DNA from: Candidatus Hodarchaeota archaeon
GTDB lineage: Archaea; Asgardarchaeota; Heimdallarchaeia; Hodarchaeales; Hodarchaeaceae
Assembly (NCBI GenBank): GCA_016840285.1
Contig: JAEOSR010000076.1
Span: 1-35,288, forward strand
Length of the DNA stretch: 35,288 nt
Direction of reading: 5' to 3'
Each line of letters starts with the position of its first letter. Within the stretch, counting starts at the first letter, position 1. Both the position numbers and the translations under genes were made by a program. Under the pieces are notes generated by a model. It worked only from the letters and a program-made list of their open reading frames with translations. It was not told the DNA's origin and searched no databases. Positions 17,311 through 24,988 of the stretch are shown here, in pieces.

Positions 17311-18687
17311 ATGACAACCGAAAAGGAATCTTATGTAAAGTGGGGGAGGATTATGGCCTTTTCAAATATAGAATTGACTCCTGAATTAGCTGCATTACTT
17401 GGGGGAGCCACAGGAACATTATTGGATCCGAATGCTGTAGTAATGGTCGGAAGAGACTATCGGCGTGATTCCAGAATGCTAAAACGTGCTTTTTCAGGTG
17501 GATTGATGGCGAGTGGTATAGAGTTAATTGATCTTCGTGCTGTCCCAACAAGCGTCCTACAATTCGCAGTTAGACGATTCGGTGCTGATGCTGGAGTAAT
17601 GATCACAAGGAGTCATAATCTTGCTGGAATGGTTTCAATTAAGCTTTTTGACTCGACAGGCATTGAATTTGAAAGGAAGAAAACTGAAAAAGTTGTTGAG
17701 ATTGCTAGCACTCGTGAGATCAGACGAGTCAGACCTACTGAAGTCGGCTGGATCAGTGTTACAGATGCTATGAAGATCTATGATCGTGCTCTTGCAGGAT
17801 TTTTTGCTGAAAGTAAAAAAATTATGGAAGAAGCCAAATTACGTGTCGTTATAGATTGTGCTTGTGGACCAATGTCTCAAATAATGCCTGATCTACTGAG
17901 TGAATTTGGCTGTGAGGTTATCACTCTCAATGCACATCGTCCTCGCAATCCATTATTCTTACCAAATCCTCAATCTCTTCTTCGATTGAAGGAAACGGTT
18001 CGTACTATTGGAGCAGATTTAGGAATTGCCTTAGATGCTGAAGCTAGACATGCTATTATCATTGATAGTCAAGGAAGAATTCGAACAGCGGAGGAAACAG
18101 CATCAGTGAATCTGCATTCTAGGTATGATCCCGACCCACATGCAACAGTTGTAGTAGGTAGTACTGTACACCCATCCGTTTATAGTCACTTGGAAAAGAA
18201 CATCCTTTTTTCAGGCCATGGAGAACCAGGAGCTTTAGCAAGGAATGTACTAGATAATCGTGCGATTTATGGTTTTAACGATACAGGATTGTTTGTTTTG
18301 CCAGCTTTTGCTCCAGGATCAGATGGAATTGTGGCTTCATTGACAGTTTTAACGCAAATGGCTCGTGAACAGGTTAAATCTACTGATTTATATCGTAAAC
18401 ATCAAATCTATCCACAAAGAATAGCTGAAATCACTTTTCCAGCAAATAAAATGTTAGATTTCTTCACATCCACTCTCAATCACCCCCCTCAAGGTTATTA
18501 TGCAATTGACACTTTTGTTGGCATTAAGCTAATTACGGAAGCGAGTCAGTGGATTCATTTTCATTTAGCAACGGAATTAAACACACTCCAAATAGAGATA
18601 TTCGATCCAAACTCCAATTCCGAGAAACAAGGGGATTTAATTGAATTCGCAAGACAATTGGTGGAAGAGTATCTAGCACTCAAATGA
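17311..18687 (+). CDS. Phosphomannomutase-like protein with degenerate active site
   Basis: The alpha-D-phosphohexomutase fold is recognisable over 458 residues (LTPELAALLGG, GRDYRRDSRMLKRA, GADAGVMITRSHN, ADLGIALD). The active-serine loop keeps S101-H102-N103 but lacks the following Pro. The other three catalytic regions are changed: the metal loop, normally DGDxDR, is DAEARH (242-247); the sugar loop, normally GExSGH, is GFNDTG (321-326); and the phosphate loop, normally RPSxTEP, is HLATELN (418-424). It therefore looks like a non-catalytic partner or regulatory subunit, probably of the nucleotidyltransferase encoded 41 bases upstream. ATG 17311 keeps the KWG segment that aligns with the family's N-terminus; an ATG at 17353 has a strong GGGGGAGG site and is the alternative. 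Confidence 0.8.
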   Translation: MTTEKESYVKWGRIMAFSNIELTPELAALLGGATGTLLDPNAVVMVGRDYRRDSRMLKRAFSGGLMASGIELIDLRAVPTSVLQFAVRRFGADAGVMITRSHNLAGMVSIKLFDSTGIEFERKKTEKVVEIASTREIRRVRPTEVGWISVTDAMKIYDRALAGFFAESKKIMEEAKLRVVIDCACGPMSQIMPDLLSEFGCEVITLNAHRPRNPLFLPNPQSLLRLKETVRTIGADLGIALDAEARHAIIIDSQGRIRTAEETASVNLHSRYDPDPHATVVVGSTVHPSVYSHLEKNILFSGHGEPGALARNVLDNRAIYGFNDTGLFVLPAFAPGSDGIVASLTVLTQMAREQVKSTDLYRKHQIYPQRIAEITFPANKMLDFFTSTLNHPPQGYYAIDTFVGIKLITEASQWIHFHLATELNTLQIEIFDPNSNSEKQGDLIEFARQLVEEYLALK

Positions 18688-18796
18688 ACAATTAAACTTT
18701 GTGTTGATCTAAAAATCGGGAGAACGTTGGGGAGTTTATGTTGGCTTCAGATGTGAACTATTTTCATGGATTACATACTTGATTCTTTTTAAACAA

Positions 18797-18844
18797 ATAA
18801 GATATCTTATATATCACCTAGGCAAAATACTATGTAAATACTAT
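18797..18844. promoter_or_regulatory. Promoter with palindromic operator and phased repeats before the Sar1/Arf-like GTPase
   Basis: ATAAGATATCTTAT (18797-18810) is a perfect 14-base palindrome that overlaps a TATA-like TTATATAT (18807-18814). Just downstream, AAATACTAT occurs twice (18825-18833 and 18836-18844), eleven bases apart, straddling the expected transcription start. This layout suits a repressor that blocks TATA-binding protein. The regulator is unknown. Confidence 0.5.
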
Positions 18845-18872
18845 TTTAGGATAATTAAGAGTCGGAAACCAG

Positions 18873-19829
18873 TTGCAGGGTAATTCTGAAAGACGTATTC
18901 CCATTGCTATTGTTGGATTAGAGAATGCAGGAAAAACCACTCTAAGTGTTCGAATCCAAACTGGAAAATATTATCAAACACTTCCGACTGCAGGGCTAGA
19001 TGTTGAAGTAGTTGAAATGAGAGGAAATATTTTCCAGCTTTTTGACTTAGGTGGTCATCAACATTTCAGGCAATTATTCTGGAAGAATTATGTTCAGTTA
19101 TCCCAAGGTATTATTTTTGTTATCGATGCAAGTGACGATGGGAAATTGGGTGAAGTAGTCGACTGGCTTTGGAAGTGCTTAGAGTGGAATATCAATGCTC
19201 CACTTTTAATATTAGCTAACAAATCAGATTTATGTCACATTGGATTAGAAAACTTGATTGACAAGATTAAATTGACTCTGCTTTCCACCCAAAACCCAAA
19301 CCGTTCTTTTCGTATCTTTGAAGTCTCGATGAAAAATGGAACAAATCTTGATGAAGCTCTTTCTTGGTTTGCACAAAAGACTGCTAATAATATTGGGGAT
19401 AGTAAAATAAGATTACTTGGTTTTTATCTCTACCTCCCTACTGGAATTCCTATTGCTTCATACCTTTTCACGGACGGATCTTCGAATGATCTAGATCTTG
19501 ATATGATTCCAGGATTTTTAAATGCATTTGACCAATTTACTAGTGGAATGATGGGACCCAGTGAGGGGTTGCAGTCACTAAATACTCAAAATCATTCCAT
19601 TTTAATGGTTAAGCGCGAGGGAGTTATGTGTGCTATAATTACCGATAAAGACTCCGATCCTGGCGTCACACGTGTCATAGCTGAGTCTGTTTTAACTTAT
19701 GTAGAAACTGCTTTCGCAGAAAAGCTCTCATTATTTCAAAAAGATGGGAAAATTCGTTTTCAAAGGAATTTTATACTTGATTTCTTAAACCGTGAGTTTT
19801 CTGAAAATGTTGTTATTGGTTTATCTTAA
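18873..19829 (+). CDS. Sar1/Arf-like small GTPase fused to a longin-like domain
   Basis: Residues 8-172 are an Arf-family G domain: G1 GLENAGKT (15-22), switch I PTAG (T39), G3 DLGGH (58-62), G4 NKSD (116-119) and G5 SMK (152-154). His at 62, where Arf has Gln, is as in Sar1. From about residue 180 a second domain follows whose predicted order is strand (LLGFYLYLP), strand (GIPIASYLF), helix (MIPGFLNAFDQFTSGMM), three strands (to MCAIITD) and two helices, matching the longin fold. Longin and roadblock-like domains regulate small GTPases in eukaryotes and Asgard archaea, so this is a self-contained trafficking-type switch; function inferred. Start is a TTG without strong ribosome site; no in-frame ATG precedes the P-loop. 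The 3' end overlaps the convergent lipoate-ligase-type gene by nine bases. Confidence 0.8.
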   Translation: MQGNSERRIPIAIVGLENAGKTTLSVRIQTGKYYQTLPTAGLDVEVVEMRGNIFQLFDLGGHQHFRQLFWKNYVQLSQGIIFVIDASDDGKLGEVVDWLWKCLEWNINAPLLILANKSDLCHIGLENLIDKIKLTLLSTQNPNRSFRIFEVSMKNGTNLDEALSWFAQKTANNIGDSKIRLLGFYLYLPTGIPIASYLFTDGSSNDLDLDMIPGFLNAFDQFTSGMMGPSEGLQSLNTQNHSILMVKREGVMCAIITDKDSDPGVTRVIAESVLTYVETAFAEKLSLFQKDGKIRFQRNFILDFLNREFSENVVIGLS

Positions 19830-20582
19830 ATAAAGCCATTCTTCAGATTCATATCTGGTAGAGGCAAGTTCCGACGCCATCTGTTTTTCTTCTGAAGTTA
19901 ATTCCCCAAAAACACCTCGGAAGGATTCAGTCTCCATCAAAGAATTAAGTAGATATTCTGCCAAATATTGGGGGGTGATATCCTTGTTCAGTATGTTTGA
20001 TAGTGTGGTTACGTGTTGGTAGACCGATTTCACCATTCCCTCCTGTGTTCGGCCAGAGCGAGCTCGTAAAACTGTGTACATAATGTCAGGACGATAATTC
20101 ACAAGAATAGTGCCATGTTGTAGAACCTTATTCCCATTACGTGCTTGAGCATTCCCAGAGATTTTCTTGCCATCACTAAATACGGATGGACAATGGATCT
20201 GACCATAATCTAAGTTTAAACCAAGTTTTTCGAGAGGTTGAAAAATCATTCTCGAGATCTCGTAATAGATTGACTCGATTGTCTGTATTTCAAAATTTTG
20301 AAGGTTTGTAACAATACTATAAGTTAATTCACCGAGTTCATCATGAAATACAGCCCCACCTCCAGAAAGTCGCCTGACACAATCAAAACCTAGTTCCTGA
20401 ACTGCTTCCATGTTCACTTCAACATTAATTTGTTGATTCTTTCCGATCGAGACTGCACTAGGTTTCCAACCATAGAGACGAAGAGTATTTGTATCATCAA
20501 GATTACGAAAAACAGCTTCGTCAATCGCCATATTCATGGAAGCACGATCCACAGAGAAGTTTAAAAGCCGCCAATTCTTCAT
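19821..20582 (-). CDS. Lipoate-protein ligase A / octanoyltransferase family protein
   Basis: The BPL/LplA fold is shown by RLYGWKPSAVSIGKNQ, the lipoate-binding RRLSGGGAVFHD (70-81) and the catalytic-lysine segment GKKISGNAQ (K140) followed by LQHGTIL. It would attach lipoate or octanoate to lipoyl domains such as GcvH. At 253 residues it covers the catalytic domain and lacks most of the accessory C-terminal domain of E. coli LplA, so it may need a separate LplB-type partner or be a LipM-type octanoyltransferase. The ATG at 20582 is preferred; an in-frame GTG at 20591 is possible. No lipoylated-protein gene lies nearby. It is followed upstream by the KaiC-like gene on the same strand (54 bases apart). 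Confidence 0.88.
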   Translation of the reverse strand: MKNWRLLNFSVDRASMNMAIDEAVFRNLDDTNTLRLYGWKPSAVSIGKNQQINVEVNMEAVQELGFDCVRRLSGGGAVFHDELGELTYSIVTNLQNFEIQTIESIYYEISRMIFQPLEKLGLNLDYGQIHCPSVFSDGKKISGNAQARNGNKVLQHGTILVNYRPDIMYTVLRARSGRTQEGMVKSVYQHVTTLSNILNKDITPQYLAEYLLNSLMETESFRGVFGELTSEEKQMASELASTRYESEEWLYLR

Positions 20583-20636
20583 TGGTTTCACATGTCATTC
20601 AAGAAAATTGTTCCCAAATCTCTAAGTATTTTTTCC

Positions 20637-21389
20637 TTATGATATACTTGAAAAGTCTATTGGGTTTTTAATATCAATTTTAATGCCCTTATTTGTGATA
20701 TCAAAGGGATGAATCTTTTTAGAATGGGGCATTCCCCGCATCTTAAGAATCTCAATTCCCCTTTCTCTAGCAGAGTGAACTGTAATATATTGAAGATGAA
20801 TGACTCCATAAGCAAGAAAATCTTCAGTAGAAAATTGTGGATACTTTGTATCATGAACTATCTCGCCCGTAGATTCATAAACAGCTAATGTTGTGCACTT
20901 TTCTTCCCAAAGAACTCCAATGACTCTATGTAGCTCTTTACGAACTTCAAACAGATCTCTGAAAAGAAGGGAGAACGTATTCAATGGATCAATTACAAGG
21001 CGATTGACTCCTGTATTACGAACTGCATCAATTATTCTTTGAGTAATATAATCCAATGATGCTTCACGGAGGCGACTTGCTTGCTGCATTATCCCCATCT
21101 CAGTTGAACTGAAATCAAGAATTGTTAGCTCACCCATCTGTTGGAGGCTTAACAGATCCCATCCATAATTACGCATGATGGCATGGAGAGCTAATAATGG
21201 CTCATTGAATGTTACTAATAATCCAGGTTCATGATACTTAAGTATTCCTTCCAATAGGAATTGTACACCTAATGTTGTTTTACCTACTCCAGCTCCTCCT
21301 CTCATTGCGACGAACCATCCTGCAGGAATCCCCCCTCCTAAGATTTCATCCAGCCCTTTAATACCTGTAGGTTTCACATTAAGCGACAA
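20637..21389 (-). CDS. Single-domain KaiC-like RecA-fold ATPase
   Basis: Begins with the KaiC signature TGIKGLDEILGGGIPAGW, then Walker A GGAGVGKTT (31-39), the LLVTFNEPL stretch (KaiC has two Glu here; the first is Asn), and Walker B RLVIDPLNTF. 250 residues, one RecA domain, no C-terminal extension. Archaeal KaiC-like proteins of this type bind ATP and act in signalling; specific roles are mostly unknown. The start is a TTG at 21389 or the GTG at 21377; neither has a clear ribosome site. A TATA-like CTTAAATTTTA on the minus strand lies about 60 bases upstream. Possibly co-transcribed with the lipoate-ligase gene. Confidence 0.87.
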   Translation of the reverse strand: MSLNVKPTGIKGLDEILGGGIPAGWFVAMRGGAGVGKTTLGVQFLLEGILKYHEPGLLVTFNEPLLALHAIMRNYGWDLLSLQQMGELTILDFSSTEMGIMQQASRLREASLDYITQRIIDAVRNTGVNRLVIDPLNTFSLLFRDLFEVRKELHRVIGVLWEEKCTTLAVYESTGEIVHDTKYPQFSTEDFLAYGVIHLQYITVHSARERGIEILKMRGMPHSKKIHPFDITNKGIKIDIKNPIDFSSIS

Positions 21390-21614
21390 TCACAACAACT
21401 CAAATTTCTCTGACTTAAATTGGTTTTCAAGGAAACCTGACAATAAAATTTAAGCCCAGATTTTAAACCTTATCATATAAACGAGGAATGGTGACCTAAA
21501 TAAAAACATACCGAAATTACACTTAGAAGAGAAAGTATGCTTTACTTACACGATAATAGGACAAAAAAAGCATTAAATTAGGAACAATGTGTCAAGACAA
21601 ATCTAGAAAGCAAT

Positions 21615-21833
21615 CTAGGATGAAATTAATGCATCATAAGGATCTTTTACTTCCTCTTCCTCATCTCCTGTAGTTACCTTATACACCTTGATTTTAACCA
21701 TTTGCCCTGCTAAGTTAAGGAGTTCTACATCTTTTTTTCTGATCTTTAAGTGATATCCGTTTGCGCACCTAGAGACTTTTGTAGTGAAAATTAAGAGTGG
21801 TTCCTCTTTTCTCGACAATGTTTTCTGCTCCAT
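21615..21833 (-). CDS. Small AbrB/SpoVT-like protein
   Basis: 72 residues. The middle (LLIFTTKVSRCANGYHLKIRKKDVELLNLAGQ, then VKIKVYKV) follows the swapped-hairpin AbrB pattern: strand, Gly turn, strand, I-x-K-K-x-V helix, strand. Such proteins dimerise and bind DNA, often as chromatin-state or antitoxin-type regulators. An acidic tail (GDEEEEVKD) ends the protein. The ATG at 21833 is preferred over the TTG at 21851; TATA-like sequences on the minus strand around 21850-21880 fit a short or absent leader. No toxin gene is adjacent. The family assignment is by pattern only. Confidence 0.5.
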   Translation of the reverse strand: MEQKTLSRKEEPLLIFTTKVSRCANGYHLKIRKKDVELLNLAGQMVKIKVYKVTTGDEEEEVKDPYDALISS

Positions 21834-21937
21834 TCTATGAGAATATATCAAGATATAGCTTTTACATATACTATTTATATCTAGTGTTTTAAATATTTTT
21901 TAATATTTCAGCAGTTTTAGAATCTAGGAGGTAGGAG

Positions 21938-21963
21938 CTTAGAACTATCTATTTAGTTCTGAG
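21938..21963. repeat. Hairpin between the Ras/Rab GTPase and the AbrB-like gene
   Basis: CTTAGAACTA (21938-21947) and TAGTTCTGAG (21954-21963) form a ten-pair stem (one G-T pair) with a six-base loop. It lies about 70 bases after the GTPase stop codon on the minus strand. No T-tract follows on that strand, so it may be an mRNA 3' structure or a binding site upstream of the AbrB-like gene. Confidence 0.45.
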
Positions 21964-22031
21964 AAACAGAAGTCAAAGAAATTTGTCCTTATTTGAAAAA
22001 GTTAGTTTTAAGAACTCACGGCAATAAGAGG

Positions 22032-22574
22032 TCATAGAGGGGCGAACTTCTTGGGTTGGGATTTAATATAGTTCACAATCTTCCAAGAAAGTTCAAGAAA
22101 TCCAGGTTCTACTCCAGTTCCTTCGAGTGCTGATGTTTCAAAATAGCTGGCATTGACCTCTTGCGCAAAGGCCTCTCCTTCTTCTTTTTTCACAGCAATC
22201 TGATCGTGTAAATCGGATTTGTTTCCAAACAGCATTAAAGGCACATTACCCACTCGCTGTGTGAAATCTGCGTGCCACTTTTTTAATTCTTGGAAGGTTG
22301 ATTCTCTCGTAAGATCAAAGACCATTATTCCCCCACGAGCATATAGATAATACCGTTTTCGGATGGTTCGAAATGTATCTTGACCAGAGAGATCCCATAA
22401 CTGCATCGTCATATTTGTTCCCTCCTCGAGTTGTATTTTCTTTATTAAAAAGTTACTGCCGATTGTTGTGATATAATCGTGAGTAAAGGTGTGTTGAACG
22501 TACCTACGAATGAGGGAAGTCTTTCCTACTGATCCTTCCCCTAGCATTACAATTTTACAACTATAATGTACCAT
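22032..22574 (-). CDS. Ras/Rab-type small GTPase
   Basis: Compact 180-residue G domain of the Ras superfamily: G1 GEGSVGKTS (12-20), switch I TTIG (T37), G3 WDLSGQD (60-66, catalytic Q65), G4 NKSD (118-121) and G5 ETSAL. The RYYLYARGGIMVFDLT stretch is Rab-like. No C-terminal Cys for prenylation is present; the protein ends in basic/Pro residues (SQPKKFAPL), so membrane attachment would need another means. Such eukaryote-like GTPases are abundant in Asgard archaea. The ATG at 22574 is preferred; a GTG at 22583 is in frame. The palindromic ATTATATAAT at 22622-22631 may be its TATA box. It is divergent from the archaeosortase-like gene. Confidence 0.9.
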   Translation of the reverse strand: MVHYSCKIVMLGEGSVGKTSLIRRYVQHTFTHDYITTIGSNFLIKKIQLEEGTNMTMQLWDLSGQDTFRTIRKRYYLYARGGIMVFDLTRESTFQELKKWHADFTQRVGNVPLMLFGNKSDLHDQIAVKKEEGEAFAQEVNASYFETSALEGTGVEPGFLELSWKIVNYIKSQPKKFAPL

Positions 22575-22621
22575 TGTATTCACTTGGTTACAGTATTGTG
22601 CGGATCATACAGAGATTTACT

Positions 22622-22631
22622 ATTATATAAT
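22622..22631 (-). promoter_or_regulatory. TATA-like element of the Ras/Rab GTPase gene
   Basis: ATTATATAAT is self-complementary and lies about 50 bases before the GTPase start, in the 183-base region it shares with the archaeosortase-like gene. A second TATA-like TTTATAAT at 22688-22695 points to the other gene. Confidence 0.4.
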
Positions 22632-22757
22632 ATGCGTGAACCTGTTTAGTAAGTTCATTTAGGCTTATATTGATTAATGGCTAAGTTTTATAATAGTATT
22701 TTCATAAATTCATTCTTAATAGGATTTTCATTTCAGTAAACATAGGATTAATATATT

Positions 22758-23588
22758 GTGATAAACAGCTCAAATTTCCCCAAGTATGAATCTTTTTTCC
22801 TTTATGAAACACTTGTAGGTATTTGGGTCATCTATGCGCTTTTATCTCAGTTCACAACAGATTGGATACTTATTATCCAAACTATCCTTTTTTCATACTT
22901 CGCTGCATGCTTATTGCTAAAAGAATCCCAACGACAGATAATCCATCCATTAACGAGTATTATTATTCTCTGTGTCTTTCGAATTGATGAAATGATGATG
23001 AAAACCGTTTTTACCAAACTTTTAACTGAATTTACTTCGCAAATTCTTGTTCTAATGTTAAAGAATGGAAATTCAATCCTCCTCCTCATATTATTCGGAT
23101 CATTTTGTGTCTTTCAGTCTTCGGGGAAAGCCAAAATGAAATCTATTACCAAATGGCTACCTTTTGTGACATTTTTATTGATATTCTCCTTATTCCTTAT
23201 TTTCAGCAGTTTCTCTTTTGAAGTATTTTTGGTAGATAAAACAATTATCCAAATTGAAAATTTAACCCGAATATCAATTGTTGGTTCATGTTCAGGTATT
23301 TATGGGTTTATTATCTTCTTAAGCAGCTTTTTCTTCTTCGTAAACGTTACAAAAACTAATCGGATATTTAAACGCGAACAAGTGATTTCATTCGGGACCG
23401 TAGGTGTTATGGGTGTTTATTTATTGAACCTGTTTCGAATCCTATTCCTAATAATTTTAAGCTTGTATTTCCCTGCTAATGTTTGGAGTGAAGCACATAT
23501 CTATTTAGGTGGAATTCTGATTATTGGCTATTTAGCAATTTTTTGGGGAATAATTTGGTCCATTCTACCAGTTTGTTCCTCTCCTTGA
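22758..23588 (+). CDS. Archaeosortase/exosortase-like membrane transpeptidase
   Basis: 276 residues with about eight membrane helices. The C-terminal part carries all three exosortase/archaeosortase catalytic landmarks in the right order and context: Cys in GSCSGI (C178), Arg in YLLNLFRI (R227) and His in SEAHIYLGG (H247), each at a helix edge. The family cleaves C-terminal sorting tails (PGF-CTERM and similar) and joins the protein to a membrane lipid. A matching PGF tail occurs in the secreted protein encoded at 9096-11423. The protein starts with a GTG at 22758 without a ribosome site; no in-frame ATG exists before residue 79. The N-terminal 120 residues are hydrophobic but not recognisable, so it is probably an undescribed subfamily. 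Confidence 0.75.
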   Translation: MINSSNFPKYESFFLYETLVGIWVIYALLSQFTTDWILIIQTILFSYFAACLLLKESQRQIIHPLTSIIILCVFRIDEMMMKTVFTKLLTEFTSQILVLMLKNGNSILLLILFGSFCVFQSSGKAKMKSITKWLPFVTFLLIFSLFLIFSSFSFEVFLVDKTIIQIENLTRISIVGSCSGIYGFIIFLSSFFFFVNVTKTNRIFKREQVISFGTVGVMGVYLLNLFRILFLIILSLYFPANVWSEAHIYLGGILIIGYLAIFWGIIWSILPVCSSP

Positions 23589-23666
23589 CTGAACTCCAAA
23601 ATAAACTGTTTTTTATAATTCGATAAATCCAGCTAGAAACATAACATTTTGCGGTGAGATAATCAA

Positions 23667-24971
23667 GTGAAATATATCCCAGTTAAAAACCTGCAGGAAA
23701 AAGTCAACGAAAGCGTTCACGTTCGTGGGTGGCTTCATCATGTTCGTCGACAAGGGCGTCTGATCTTTCTAGTCATTCGGGATCCCACAGGTTATGTTCA
23801 AGCAGTTGTGAAGCCTAAAACAATAGGTGAAACTGCTTTTAAGGTAGCAGAGAAACTCACACGTGAAACCGCGGTAATAGCTGAAGGGGTCGTTAAAAAG
23901 GATGATCGTGCTCCTTATATTGGTATTGAGCTTCAAATCACAGCGATAGATCCCGTAATTAGACACGCTTCGCCTGAATTGGAGTATGAAATTCGGCCAG
24001 ACTCGGGGCCTCAAGTGCTCCTTGATAAGAGACATTTGGTGTTACGGGGAGAACAAGCATCAAACATTATACGCTTTCGGGATCTTGTAACTCGAGCTTT
24101 CCGGGAATTCTTCTTTTTAAGAGAATTCGTCGAAGTAGTTCCTTCTACTATTGTTCAGACCCAGGTTGAAGGTGGATCAACGCTTTTTGCTTTTAAGTAC
24201 TTTGAGCACGAAGCCTATCTGACACAATCTAGCCAACTATATCTTGAGACCGTCCTGCCTAGTTTAGGTAATGTATTCTGCGTATTACCCTCGTTCCGTG
24301 CGGAAAAATCACGTACAAGAAGACATCTCACCGAATACACACATATCGAAGCAGAGATGCCTTGGTTCGAATTCGAGGACCTATTAGACTTCATGGAAGA
24401 CATGATCATCTTTGTTTATACCAAAGCAAAAGAAACCCCAATACTAGAAAACTTCAATCCATCTTTGGACACCCCATCCAAACCATTTGAGCGAGTTAGC
24501 TATGAGAAAGCTATTGAATTATTACGTGAATATGGAATTGAAGGGGAATCTGGAACCTACTTGGAATATGGGGATGATATAACAGAAGGACCAGAAAGAG
24601 CCTTAGTTGATAAAATCGGTAGTCCAACCTTCCTGACTCATTTTCCAACAGGAATGAAACCATTTTATATGAAACTCAATCCAGAAAACCCAGAAGTCAT
24701 GAATGCTGCTGATCTCTTAATTCCAAATGTTGGGGAAATTATCGGGGGATCTCAACGAGAGGACGACCTCGAAACTCTTTTAGAACGAATGAAGGAAGAA
24801 AGTTTAGATCCCAAACCATATTATTGGTACATTGATCAGCGAAAATATGGTACAGTTCCACATTCAGGATTTGGCTTGGGATTAGAACGACAAGTACAAG
24901 GATTGTTGAATTTGGATCACATTCGTGAAGCGTGTTTGTATCCCCGATTGATAAATCGAGCAACACCGTAG
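23667..24971 (+). CDS. asnS: Asparaginyl-tRNA synthetase
   Basis: Class IIb aminoacyl-tRNA synthetase of 434 residues. The N-terminal 100 residues are the anticodon-binding OB fold (VHVRGWLHHVRRQGRLIFLVIRDPTG). Motif 2 is FCVLPSFRAEKSRTRRHLTEYTHIE and motif 3 GFGLGLERQ. GEIIGGSQRE and YYWYIDQRKYGTVPHSGFG mark AsnRS rather than AspRS, which has EISSGAQR-type sequences. It charges tRNA-Asn with asparagine, so this organism does not rely only on tRNA-dependent amidation for Asn-tRNA. Start is a GTG with GGTGAGAT at 23653-23660. The gene is 78 bases after the archaeosortase-like gene and converges on the octaproline protein gene. Confidence 0.9.
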   Translation: MKYIPVKNLQEKVNESVHVRGWLHHVRRQGRLIFLVIRDPTGYVQAVVKPKTIGETAFKVAEKLTRETAVIAEGVVKKDDRAPYIGIELQITAIDPVIRHASPELEYEIRPDSGPQVLLDKRHLVLRGEQASNIIRFRDLVTRAFREFFFLREFVEVVPSTIVQTQVEGGSTLFAFKYFEHEAYLTQSSQLYLETVLPSLGNVFCVLPSFRAEKSRTRRHLTEYTHIEAEMPWFEFEDLLDFMEDMIIFVYTKAKETPILENFNPSLDTPSKPFERVSYEKAIELLREYGIEGESGTYLEYGDDITEGPERALVDKIGSPTFLTHFPTGMKPFYMKLNPENPEVMNAADLLIPNVGEIIGGSQREDDLETLLERMKEESLDPKPYYWYIDQRKYGTVPHSGFGLGLERQVQGLLNLDHIREACLYPRLINRATP

Positions 24972-24988
24972 TTGTTCCATTTCTTCTT

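Noticed and set aside
18738..18782. A 14-codon frame (ATG to TGA) with a GGGGAG ribosome-like site before the Sar1/Arf-like gene.
   Set aside because: Too short to judge, no recognisable composition, and it precedes the presumed promoter of the GTPase, so it cannot be its leader peptide.
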